Shown in pieces: positions 50,500-59,031 of a stretch of DNA of 64,000 nucleotides; position 1 is the stretch's first letter; every line of letters starts with the position of its first letter. Source of the stretch: RYN-230 sp963720645. Its GTDB lineage: Bacteria > Actinomycetota > Actinomycetes > Streptosporangiales > Streptosporangiaceae. The notes beneath the pieces are model-generated. The model was not told the origin of the DNA. It did not search any database and saw nothing but the letters and a program-made list of their open reading frames with translations. Location: contig CAVRFX010000013.1 in assembly GCA_963720645.1 (NCBI GenBank), positions 186,001 through 250,000 on the forward strand. Direction: 5' to 3'. Both the position numbers and the translations under genes were made by a program.

Positions 50500-51271
50500 A
50501 TGAAGATCGACGGGTTCGGTGGCCCTGGTCACCGGCGCCGACCGCGGGCTGGGCCAGGCGGACGCGCGGGAGCTGGTCAGCCGCGGCGCGGCCAAGGTCT
50601 ACGGGGCCGCCCGTCACCCCGGCCAGGTCACCGAGCCGGGCGTGACCCCGGTCGCCCTCGACATTACCGATCCGGCGCAGGTCGGCCGGGCCGCGGAGCA
50701 GTGCGCGGACGTCAGCCTGCTGATCAACAACGCGGGCGTGATGAAGGCCAGCACGTTCATCGGCGCGCCGGCCCTGGACGCGGCGCGGCAGGAGATGGAG
50801 ACCAACTACTTCGGCACGCTGAGCATGTGCCGGGCGTTCGCGCCGGTGCTGGCGGCCCACGGCGGCGGGGCGATCGTCAACATGCTGTCGGTGACCAGCT
50901 TCTACACCAACCCGTTCAACGCCTCCTACGGCGCGTCGAAGGCCGCGGGCTGGTCCCTGACCAACGGCGTCCGTCTGGAGCTCCACCATCAGGGCACCCT
51001 GGTGATCGCGGTGCACGCCGGCTTCATCGACACCGACATGGCCGCCCTGGTCGACGCGCCCAAGATCAGCCCGCAGTCGATGGCCCGGCAGATCTGCGAC
51101 GCGATCGAGGCCGGCCAGGTCGAGGTGCTCGCCGACGAGCGGACCCGGTTCGTCAAGGCCTCGCTCCCCCGCGATCACGAGCTGATCTACCCGCCGGTCC
51201 AGGAATTCTGGGACGCCGCGGTGACCGGCACTCCCCAGCCGCCCCGTGGCGGGGAGTCCTCCGTCACCTGA
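50500..51271 (+). CDS. Short-chain dehydrogenase/reductase (frameshift at codon 6)
   Basis: A classical SDR of about 255 residues. The cofactor motif is TGADRGLG, then NNAGVMK at about residue 83 and the active site Ser/Tyr/Lys in MLSVTSFYTNPFNASYGASK. AGGAGGGG and ATG 50500 start MKIDG; the next bases need one T removed at 50515-50516 to continue as SVALVTGADRG, which is the normal SDR N-terminus. Without correction only the GTG at 50519 gives a 250-residue frame. Substrate unknown. The stop codon is part of a 36-bp perfect palindrome. Confidence 0.85.
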
Positions 51272-51289
51272 TCAGGTGACGGAGGACTC
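51254..51289 (+). terminator. 36-bp perfect palindrome ending the SDR gene
   Basis: 18 bases (51254-51271, ending in the SDR stop TGA) are followed directly by their exact reverse complement (51272-51289). Transcribed, this folds into a hairpin with an effectively minimal loop. It would act as a terminator in both directions, or as a symmetric protein site. Confidence 0.7.
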
Positions 51290-51312
51290 TCCCGGCCGCG
51301 GCGCCGGGAGAG
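51287..51312. terminator. Second hairpin in tandem
   Basis: CTCTCCCGGC (51287-51296) pairs with GCCGGGAGAG (51303-51312) around a 6-base loop, overlapping the end of the 36-bp palindrome by three bases. Tandem hairpins of this kind reinforce termination. Confidence 0.5.
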
Positions 51313-51437
51313 CATCGTGCGTGATGGAGGGGTCTAACCAGCCACCGCACCGGTGACTCCCCGCGAAGGAGGGGTTGAGATGCCGGACCTCATGCACGAT
51401 GCGCCCGCGGCCGGTCACCCGGACAGCACCACTCACG

Positions 51438-51761
51438 ATGACCTCGCCCGCCAGTCAGGCGATCAGGCAGCTCGAGCGTAAGCACCGCTACCGCGTTAGT
51501 GCCGTCGTGTCCGGCCTGGGCATGCTGCTGCTGGTGCTCATCTGGGCCGTCTCGGAGTATCACAACGCGGGCGGCTGGCCGGTGCACGGATTCAGCCAGA
51601 GCTCAGGCCTGCACGACGTGTGGAACCTGTGGATCGTCTACCCGCTGGGCGCGTGGCTGGTGCTGCTCGCCACCGGCGCCTGGGACGTGTACCTGCGCCA
51701 CCCGGTCTCCGAAGAGCAGATCCAGCGGGAGATCGAGCGGCAGGCCGGGACCGGGAAGTGA
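51438..51761 (+). CDS. 2TM domain-containing small membrane protein
   Basis: A 107-residue protein from ATG 51438. A basic lead (AIRQLERKHRYRVSAVVS) is followed by two hydrophobic helices (LGMLLLVLIWAVSEYHNAGG and LWIVYPLGAWLVLLATGAWD) and an acidic/basic tail (HPVSEEQIQREIERQAG). This is the 2TM domain of many actinobacterial and other proteins; its function is unknown. The flavodoxin gene starts 6 bp after its stop, so they are co-transcribed. Confidence 0.75.
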   Translation: MTSPASQAIRQLERKHRYRVSAVVSGLGMLLLVLIWAVSEYHNAGGWPVHGFSQSSGLHDVWNLWIVYPLGAWLVLLATGAWDVYLRHPVSEEQIQREIERQAGTGK

Positions 51762-51766
51762 CGATC

Positions 51767-52315
51767 ATGAACGAGTCAGCCGCGGAACTGCCCGGGCGCG
51801 GGGTGCGGGTCCTGGTCTCGGTGGCCTCGCGGCACGGGGCGACCGCCGAGATCGCGCAGGCGATCGGCATGGCCTTGTCCGGTCAGGGCTATGCCGTCAC
51901 CGTCGCCCCGCCGGACCAGGTCCGGTCCGTCGAGGACTACCACGCGGTCGTGCTCGGCAGCGCCGTGTACACCGGCCACTGGCTCGGCCCGGCCAAGGAC
52001 CTGGCCAGCAGGTGCCGCGACACGCTGGCCTGCCGTCCGGTGTGGCTGTTCTCCAGCGGCCCGGTGGGTGACCCCTCCGGCAAGATGGCCCGGAACATGG
52101 CACAGGTCCCGGTGGAGGTCCCCCGGATCCGCGCGGCGCTCCACGCGCGCGATCACCAGATGTTCGCCGGCAAGCTGGACCGCAAGAAGCTGAACCCGGC
52201 CCAGCGGGCTTCCCTCCTGGTGTTCCGCGGGCTGGACGGGGACTTCCGCGACTGGGAGGAGATCGCGGACTGGGCGGAGAGCATCGCGGCCCAGCTCACG
52301 CTCACCACCCGCTGA
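51767..52315 (+). CDS. Flavodoxin-domain protein (HemG-like)
   Basis: A 182-residue protein of the long-flavodoxin/protoporphyrinogen-oxidase-like family. The FMN phosphate loop is SVASRHGATAEIAQ (residues about 18-31), followed by YHAVVLGSAVYTGHWLGPAK and FSSGPVGDP, all typical of the flavodoxin_5 group. The end (DGDFRDWEEIADWAESI) is also characteristic. It probably carries out a flavin-dependent redox step; the haem-pathway assignment is not supported by neighbours. Coupled to the 2TM gene. Confidence 0.85.
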   Translation: MNESAAELPGRGVRVLVSVASRHGATAEIAQAIGMALSGQGYAVTVAPPDQVRSVEDYHAVVLGSAVYTGHWLGPAKDLASRCRDTLACRPVWLFSSGPVGDPSGKMARNMAQVPVEVPRIRAALHARDHQMFAGKLDRKKLNPAQRASLLVFRGLDGDFRDWEEIADWAESIAAQLTLTTR

Positions 52316-52375
52316 CCGGGGCGGCCAGCCGGGCCAGCCGCGGCGGCTGGCCGGGCAGGGCGCTACAGTCGGGCG

Positions 52376-52564
52376 GTGACCAACGTCGGCCGGTCGGCCA
52401 GCCCACTGCGGCGCGGGCTGCCGACCGGCCGGCTCGAGGCGCTCAGCGACGGGGTGTTCGCGATCGCCATCACGCTGCTGGTCCTCGAGATCACCTGTTC
52501 GGCGCCCGTCGCCGGCGGCGGGACAAGCCGCCGGCCTGACCGCGGCGTACCCGCCACGCTCTAG
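52376..52564 (+). pseudogene. TMEM175-like potassium channel gene, N-terminal fragment
   Basis: 62 residues from GTG 52376 include RLEALSDGVFAIAITLLVLE, the first-helix signature of the TMEM175 family. The sequence then leaves the family (TCSAPVAGGGTSRRPDRG) and stops at 52564, overlapping the DUF167 stop. The remaining helices are missing, so this is a truncated relic. Confidence 0.6.
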
Positions 52565-52821
52565 AGGGCCAGCAGGCGGGCCAGGTCAGCCGGATCGGCG
52601 CCCGCCACGTCCACGACCTTCGTGCGGCTGGTGGCCCCCGCGACCAGGGTGACGGCGCTGCGGCGGACGCCGAACGCATCGGCCACCGCCCCCAGCGCCG
52701 CGGCCGTGGCCTGGCCGCCGGTGGCCCGCGGGCTGACCCGGACGACCAGCGCACCGCCGTGATCGCCGCCTACGCCGGGCCGGGTGGAGCCGGGGCGTAC
52801 CCAGACGGTAATCCGCACCAC
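52561..52821 (-). CDS. DUF167 (YggU-type) family protein
   Basis: An 86-residue protein from GTG 52821 with the DUF167 pattern: VRITVWVRPGSTRPGVGG, then ALVVRVSPRATGGQATAAAL, VADAFGVRRSAVTLVAG and SRTKVVDVAG. A small alpha/beta protein of unknown function, found widely. It lies 25 bp after the start-side end of the glycosyltransferase gene cluster (downstream, same strand). Confidence 0.85.
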   Translation of the reverse strand: MVRITVWVRPGSTRPGVGGDHGGALVVRVSPRATGGQATAAALGAVADAFGVRRSAVTLVAGATSRTKVVDVAGADPADLARLLAL

Positions 52822-52846
52822 CCCAGTGTGCCCCGCGGGCCCGGTC

Positions 52847-54303
52847 CTACCGCGGCCCGGACACGGCCTGCCTCAGGGCGGCGATGCCCAGGGCACCGGC
52901 CGGCACGAGCGTGATGAGGGCGGGCAGCTGGTACCGCCAGGAGAACTCGAACAGGTCGGAGACCAGCAGCACGAACACGCCCGACGCGAAGAACGCCAGC
53001 GCGCCCAGGGCCAGCGACCTGGTCGCCGGGTCCGCCCGCCAGCGCCGGCGCACCAGGAGAACGGACCCGGCCAGCCCGGTGACCACGCACAGGGCGAGCA
53101 GCGGGCCGGGCGTGTAGCCGCCGTCGAGCTGGTAGGAGCGCAGGAACCCGGCGACCGGCCGCCAGACGGCCGGGGTGCCGCCGCCGAACTCGGCGATCTC
53201 GGCCGCCACCTCCGGCCTGGTCGAATGCGAGGAGAAGTACGGGTAGGTGGCCTGGAACTGCCAGCGGGAGATCGGCGTGTCCCCGGGGCTGGTGGCCCGG
53301 GTCAGCGCGAACAGCTTCGCCAGGTCGCGGCCGTAGGCGCCGAGCAGCCGCTGCGGCTGCTGGGCCAGCACGCGGTGGTTGAAGTCGGAGATCATGCTGT
53401 CGGTCTCGGTCCGGGGCAGGTTCGCGTAGTACGGCCGGATCGGGGAGCCCGGCTGGTACTCCAGCCAGTCCGCCCCCCTGGCCTGCTGGGCCGGGTCGGG
53501 GCACATGGCCCGCTCGGCGGCCGGGAGCCGGAGCGTCGCGCAGTCCGCCGCGGCGGCGGCCCGCCCGTAGAACGAGGTGACACCGGTGTGGGAGAGGAAG
53601 AAGTCCCCGGCCACCAGGTAGGAGACGGTGCAGTAGGCCACGATCGGCAGGGCGAACGCCGCGCAGAAGACCGCGGCCCGGCCGAGGACCCGCCGCCAGC
53701 CGCCGCCGGCGGCCAGCAGGTAGATCACCCCGGGGACGATCAGGGCCTCGCCGACCTGGGCGAAGGTGGCCGACGTGCCGAGCACCAGGCCGGCCGCCCC
53801 GGCCGCCCGCCAGCCGGGCCCCGGCCGCCAGAGCAGGATGGCCAGGCCGGCCACGATCAGCGCCTCGAACCAGGTGCCCGGCATGATCGCCTGCTCGCTC
53901 TGCAGCTGGTAGGCGTCCAGCAGGACCGGTGCGATAGCCAGGGCGGCCAGCCACCGGGCCACGCCCCGGCGCACCAGCAGCAAGTAGATGACCACCGCCA
54001 TGGCCAGGCCGAGCAGGTGCTGGACGGCCGCGACCGCGCCGAAGTTGCCCACCAGCAGGATCGCCCGCAGCGGTCCCTTGTAGCCGACCGGGTCCATCCC
54101 CTGGGCGTCGTACAGGTACCGGCTGGTGTCGATGTAGAACAGCGCGGGCCGGTAGGCGAACTGCGCCAGCACCCGCAGCACCAGGCCGGCGGCCAGCAGG
54201 AGCAGCGCGGGCCAGTGCCGCCGGGCCAGCCCGGCCCAGGATGCGCGGCCACCGGGCCCCGAGCCGGGCCGCGGCGCGGCTGGCGGGTCAGGAGCGCAGT
54301 CAC
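52847..54303 (-). CDS. Polytopic membrane glycosyltransferase-like protein (N-terminal frameshift)
   Basis: About 480 residues with ten or more helices. In its first loop YIDTSRYLYDAQGMDPVGYK carries the acidic residue expected of a GT-C glycosyltransferase using a polyprenyl-phosphate sugar. The other part has long helices (LAMAVVIYLLLVRRGVARWL) and a large extracytoplasmic loop (CATLRLPAAERAMCPDPAQQ). The clean frame starts only at GTG 54181. GTG 54303, overlapping the previous stop (GTGA), gives the leader VTALLTRQPRRGPARGP but needs one indel near 54250 to reach ARRHWPALLLLAAGLVLRVL. Partner of the MptB-like gene. Confidence 0.65.
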
Positions 54304-55740
54304 GTGGTCGGCACCGCGTGACCGCCGCTGGACAGGCAGAGCGCGAGCAGGACCGTCACGATCGTCAGCCACCGGGTCATCCGGTTGCGCGGGACCTGGG
54401 TCAGCGCCGCCCAGGCCACCGCGGTGTACCAGGCGAAGACCCAGGGGGCGACGAGGATCCAGGCGAAGGTCAGCGCGAACGGGGCCACGACCTCGCGCGG
54501 GCTGGTCGGAGGAGATCCGCCGGTACACCAGCCAGGCCACGATGAACAGGGCGAACGGCCACAGGCAGCTGATGATCGTGGCCATCGTGTTCTGCGGGAC
54601 GCCGAACGCCTGCCCGGTGAGCTCGAACACCCGCCACGGCGAGGGCAGCGTGACCAGCTTGAGCCCGCCGAACAGCGGCTTGATCGCCCCGAGCCCGTAG
54701 TAGCTGTAACTGAGCACGAGCGTGGCCACGGCCACCACGGTCATCCGGGTGATCCGCAGCCACTCGCGGTTGCGCAGCAGCGGCCAGGCCAGCCCCAGCC
54801 CGATCAGCACCGCGTAGATCTTCACCCCGCAGGCCAGGCCGATCAGCACGCCGACGACCGCGTCGCCCCACACCGTCGGAGAAGCGCCTCGCGACCTGGA
54901 TGGCGCCGATCGCCGCGGCCGCCACGAGCGTGTCGAGGTGACCGCCGCTGACCAGTTCCAGGATGAGGACCGGGTTGGCGGTCCAGAACAGGGTGGCCCG
55001 GACCGGGTCATCCGAGGTCAGCAGCAGCAGCAGGCCCACGCCGATGAAGGCGATCCCGTTGAGGATCATCAGGACCCAGATCGTGGTCGCGACGTTCGGC
55101 GTGGCCGATGGAGGCCGCGAACGACTGGATCACGGTGGCGAACGGGCCGTACACGGACGGCTGCGCCTTCCACATGGTCCCGACGACCTGGGTGTAGGGC
55201 GAGTGCCCGCCGAGGAACGCGAGCGGGTTGGTGGTGTACGGGTTGCCGCCCAGCGCCGCCATCCGGCCGTAGGCCGCATAGCTCGCGGTGTCCGAGGATC
55301 CCACCGGGGTGAGGCTGACCATGATCCCGACGATCCCCGTGCTGACCAGCAGCAGGATCCGCGGGTTGGGCCGCCAGCCCTGGCTGTGCGCCCACAGCAT
55401 GCCCGGCCAGCCCGAGGCAGGCCAGGATGATGCTGGTGTAGAGCATCAGGCTGGCCAGCACGTGCTGCGAGCTCAGCGACGGCAGCAGCCGGGACAGCGG
55501 CAGCAGGACGGGCAGCGTCTCGGCGTTCGGGGCGGTGGCCCCGAGGAGCATGCCGAGCAGCAGGCCCGCGCCCGACAGGGACAGGGCGACCTTGGGGTTG
55601 GACAGCCTGCTCCAGGCGAGCTTGCGGATGAGCGTGCTCATCAGCCGCTCGACAGGACCGTGGCCGACTTCCAGGGAATCAGGTGCCGCCGGCTCGGGCG
55701 GCCGGGTCAGCCCGGGCGTGCCAGCAGAGTGAGTGGACAC
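54300..55740 (-). pseudogene. MptB-like alpha-mannosyltransferase with four single-base shifts
   Basis: The pieces MSTLIRKLAWSRLSNPKVAL, SSDTASYAAYGRMAALGGNP, VVGTMWKAQPSVYGPFATVI, PVLILELVSGGHLDTLVAAA, GLACGVKIYAVLIGLGLAWP and SGGHAVPTT join into one polytopic protein of about 470 residues. The loop SSDTASYAAYGRM resembles the GT-C mannosyltransferases MptA/MptB that extend lipomannan or related glycans with polyprenol-phosphomannose. Extra bases are inferred near 55401, 55103, 54873 and 54500. The start is uncertain (GTG 55740 or ATG 55641). The stop overlaps the next GTG. If the shifts are assembly errors, this is an intact mannosyltransferase operon. Confidence 0.6.
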
Positions 55741-56199
55741 CTGAGTCACTCTGCGCCACACCTCCTGGGCGGTCTCGCGCGGCCACCGGGCTGGCAGGCC
55801 CCGCGGTGCTGGCCGGCACCGCTGCGCCAGCCAGCACGGCGGGCGGAGGGATCACCGCGCCGCCGGTACTTCCGGGCCCCCGCATGCCCTCGGTATCGCC
55901 TGGCTAGCCCTGCTTACATGCCTATCCTGAGCGTAGGGTGAGTGCCGAATGCACCACGCCGCATTTACTGAATCCTTCCGGCGAATTCACGTGGGTGTGG
56001 CGTCTAGCGGAACTTCCCGTATGAGACCAGGTTACTCATGCCGGAGGTGCCCGGGTTGCGGTGACTTGCCACTCGTTACCCCCCGTGTCCGCTCTGGTAC
56101 CTCTCTTCCGCCCGGCCGCCCCGCGCCCTAACGTTTGCTGGTACCAAATAACGAACCCCGCGCGGGCGGCGGCCTGGCCCGGCAGGAGGGGCAGGCAGC
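55741..56199. other. Divergent intergenic region
   Basis: About 460 bp between the mannosyltransferase and the FAD oxidoreductase. The part 55900-56160 is distinctly less GC-rich and includes TTGCTGGTACCAAATAACG, a place for the oxidoreductase promoter. Short open frames lack start signals. Confidence 0.35.
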
Positions 56200-57432
56200 G
56201 TGGCGAACCCCCGTGACGCCCGGATCACCGTCATCGGCGGCGGCGCGGTCGGCGCGGCGGCCGCGTACTTCCTGGCCCGGGCCGGGTACCGGGACATCCA
56301 GCTGCTGGACCGGCAGGGCCTGGGCGAGGCCACCAGCAGCCAGGCCGCGGGCCTGGTCGGCCAGGCCCGGACCACCGTGGACCGGGCCCGGCTGGCGATG
56401 GCGGCCGCCGCGCTGTACCGCGGGTTCGGGCGCGAGACCGGCTACCCGATGGATTACCGGGAGTCCGGCGCGGTCCGGATCGCGCTGTCGGACTCGTCCG
56501 TGGCCGAGCTGGAGCAGATCGCCGCGACCGCGGCGGTGACCGGGCTCCCGGTGGAGTTCCTGCCGGACGCACGGTTGCGGGAGATCTTCCCCCCGCTCCA
56601 GCGCACCGACGGCATCAAAGCGGCCCTATGGTCTCCGACCTGCGGTTACGTCCAGCCGAACAGCCTGGTCGCCGGGTACGCCAGCGCGGCGCGGGACCTG
56701 GGCGTCACGATCGCCCCGCACGCGGCGGTCACCGGGATCGGGACCGGGCGCGGGGAGGTCCGCTCGGTGCTCACCCGGGACGGCGAGTTCGCCACCGAGC
56801 AGGTGATCATCGCGGCCGGGCCGTGGTCGGCCGCGCTGGCCAGGCTGGCCGGGGTGGAGCTGCCGATTGTCCCGGTGCGGCACGAGTACTTCGTCACCGA
56901 GCCGGTGCCCGGCTGGCACGCCGGCCTGCCCTGCCTGCGCATCCCGGAGATCGGCGTGTACGCGCGGGGTGAAGGCGACCGGGTGCTGTGCGGCGGGTTC
57001 GAGAACCAGGGCACCAGCCTGGACCCGCGCGGCGTGACCGTGGACTCCCCGCTGCCCGCCGCTCCCGACTGGGACGTGCTCGGCGGGTTCGCGGAGGGGC
57101 TGGGCCGGTTCGTGCCCGGGCTGCCCGGGGCGGGCGTGCGGGCCACGTTCCGCGGCTGGCCGGCGTTCACCCCGGACGGACGGTTCGTCGTCGGCCCGGT
57201 CAGCGCGATCCGCGGCCTGGCCTTCGCGGCCGGCTGCAACGCGCACGGCGTGTCCGGCTCGGCCGGCCTGGCCATGCACCTGGTGGAGAGCCTGGGCCCG
57301 GACCCGTCGCCGTACGTCCGGTCGCTGAGCCCGGACCGCTACCTCCCGCGCACCTGGACCTGGGAGGACGCGGAGCGCCAGGCCCGCGCGGTGTACGAGA
57401 CCTACTACCCGATGCCGGGCGTCCCGGCCTAG
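56200..57432 (+). CDS. FAD-dependent oxidoreductase of the DAO/sarcosine-oxidase family
   Basis: A 410-residue flavoprotein. VIGGGAVGAAAAYFLARAG (about 10-28) binds FAD, with LLDRQGLGEATSSQAAG next, the DAO-family glycine motif. The C-terminal FAD contact is AFAAGCNAHGVSGSAGLA. The middle SPTCGYVQPNSLVAGYA and VVPVRHEYFVTEPV match enzymes that oxidise secondary or tertiary amines such as sarcosine or dimethylglycine. The start GTG 56200 follows GGAGG. The sigma factor at 57484 lies 52 bp downstream in the same direction. Confidence 0.87.
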   Translation: MANPRDARITVIGGGAVGAAAAYFLARAGYRDIQLLDRQGLGEATSSQAAGLVGQARTTVDRARLAMAAAALYRGFGRETGYPMDYRESGAVRIALSDSSVAELEQIAATAAVTGLPVEFLPDARLREIFPPLQRTDGIKAALWSPTCGYVQPNSLVAGYASAARDLGVTIAPHAAVTGIGTGRGEVRSVLTRDGEFATEQVIIAAGPWSAALARLAGVELPIVPVRHEYFVTEPVPGWHAGLPCLRIPEIGVYARGEGDRVLCGGFENQGTSLDPRGVTVDSPLPAAPDWDVLGGFAEGLGRFVPGLPGAGVRATFRGWPAFTPDGRFVVGPVSAIRGLAFAAGCNAHGVSGSAGLAMHLVESLGPDPSPYVRSLSPDRYLPRTWTWEDAERQARAVYETYYPMPGVPA

Positions 57433-57483
57433 CCGGCCACGGCCAGGCGGTGACTTTTCGCCGGCCGGCGGGTCGGTCCCGGT

Positions 57484-58578
57484 ATGACCGCCACCGAGGA
57501 CTTCACCAGCGTGACCGGGCAGTTCCGGCGCGAGCTGCTGGCCCACTGTTACCGGATGCTGGGGTCGGCCGACGAGGCCGAGGACCTGGTCCAGGAGACG
57601 TACCTGCGGGCCTGGCGGGCCTACGGCGGGTTCGAGGGCCGGTCGTCGGTCCGCACCTGGCTGTACCGGATCGCCACCAACGCGTGCCTGACCGCCATCG
57701 AGCGCCGCGGCCGGCGGCCGCTGCCCTCCGGGCTGGGCGGCCCGGATGATGACCCGGCGGCCCCGGTGGTGGACGCGCCGCAGGTGCCGTGGCTGCAGCC
57801 CATTCCCGATGCCCTGCTGGCCTCGCCGTACGACGACCCCGCGGCCGCCGCCGTGTCACGGGCGGGCATCCGGCTGGCGATGGTCGCCGCCTTGCAGTAC
57901 CTGTCCGCCCGGCAGCGGGCGGTGCTGATCCTGCGGGACGTGCTGGACTGGCCGGCCGCCGAGGTGGCCGCCATGCTGGGGACCACGACCACCGCGGTCA
58001 ACAGCGGCCTTCGGCGCGCCCGGGCCCAGCTCGCGCAGGCCCTGCCCGACGAGGATGCCGTCGCCGAGCCCGCCGAGCCGGATCGCCGCGTGCTGCTCGA
58101 TCGGTTCGCGGCCGCGTTCGAGAACGGTGACGTGGCCGCGCTGACGGAGCTGCTGCGCCACGACGTGACGCTGGAGATGCCGCCCATGCTCACCTGGTTC
58201 GCGGGCCGGGACACCGTGCGGCGCTTCCTGGCCACGAAGCTGCCCGGCGTGCCCGGGCAGTTCCGGCTGGTTCCGGCCCTGGCCAACGGCCAGCCGGCCT
58301 TCGCGGCGTACGAACGCGACCACGACGGCGTGTACCGTGCGCACGCGGTGCTGGTGCTGACGGTCACCGCGACCGGGATCGCGCGGCTGGTCATCTTCCT
58401 CAGCCCCGGCCTGCTGCTGGTCGCGCCGGTCGCCGGCGCCCTCGCCGACAAGATCGGCAACCGGCCGTTCATGGTCGCGGGCCTCGAGCAGCAACTCCAC
58501 GTCCCAGCCAGGCGCACGGGGTGGGACGGGAGAGACGTGGCGGGGTGGCCAGCCGGGTGCTCGCCAGCGCATAGCTGA
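57484..58578 (+). CDS. ECF-type sigma factor with SnoaL-like C-terminal domain, fused in frame to an MFS fragment
   Basis: Residues 1-320 form a sigma70 protein of the group with an NTF2/SnoaL tail. Region 2 is ELLAHCYRMLGSADEAEDLV, region 4 is RQRAVLILRDVLDWPAAEVA and the tail contains VTLEMPPMLTWFAGRDTVRR. At LVIFLSPG the sigma homology ends, two or three residues short of normal, and continues as LLVAPVAGALADKIGNRPFM. That is a loop/helix of a DHA2-type drug transporter. The last 35 residues are unrelated and stop at 58578. So a deletion joined the end of a sigma gene to the middle of a transporter. The sigma part could still work. Confidence 0.75.
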   Translation: MTATEDFTSVTGQFRRELLAHCYRMLGSADEAEDLVQETYLRAWRAYGGFEGRSSVRTWLYRIATNACLTAIERRGRRPLPSGLGGPDDDPAAPVVDAPQVPWLQPIPDALLASPYDDPAAAAVSRAGIRLAMVAALQYLSARQRAVLILRDVLDWPAAEVAAMLGTTTTAVNSGLRRARAQLAQALPDEDAVAEPAEPDRRVLLDRFAAAFENGDVAALTELLRHDVTLEMPPMLTWFAGRDTVRRFLATKLPGVPGQFRLVPALANGQPAFAAYERDHDGVYRAHAVLVLTVTATGIARLVIFLSPGLLLVAPVAGALADKIGNRPFMVAGLEQQLHVPARRTGWDGRDVAGWPAGCSPAHS

Positions 58579-58623
58579 CGGCCAATCCGAGGAGCTGGAT
58601 GCGAACGCGGTGATCTTCTGGTC

Positions 58624-59001
58624 ATGCAGGCCGCCGGGCTGGGCTGGCTGGCGGCGGTCACCAAGCCGGGGGTGGGCTACGGCACCCTGGTCGCGCCGCT
58701 GATCATCGCGGGCGTGGGCATCTCGATGTGCTTCCCCACCGTGGCCAACGCCGTCACCGGCTCGGTCCCGCCCGGCGACGTCGGCGTGGCCGCCGGCACG
58801 AACAACGCGCTGAACGCGCTGGGCGGCGTATTCGGCGTGGCCATCCTCGCCGCGGTCTTCGCCGCCCACGGCAGCTACGCATCCCCGGCCACGTTCATCC
58901 AGGGTTTCCGGGCCGCCGAATGGACCGCGGCCGCGGTGGCGGCCGCGGGGGTCGTCGCGGCCGTGCTCGCCCCGCCCAAGGCGAAGCGGCCCGGCGCCTG
59001 A
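58624..59001 (+). pseudogene. C-terminal fragment of a DHA2-type MFS transporter
   Basis: 125 residues from ATG 58624 (MQAAGLGWLAAVTKPGVGYG) contain helices and motifs of the last third of EmrB/QacA-type drug exporters: VAPLIIAGVGISMCFPTVAN, VPPGDVGVAAGTNNALNALG and GGVFGVAILAAVFAAHGSY. In intact relatives the MVAGL of the preceding fusion gene runs directly into MQAAGLGW; here about 140 bp of foreign sequence (58486-58623) separates them. With the N-terminal two thirds also missing this is a non-functional remnant. Confidence 0.7.
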
Positions 59002-59031
59002 GACGGCCGGGTGCCTGCCTATGCTGGCGCC

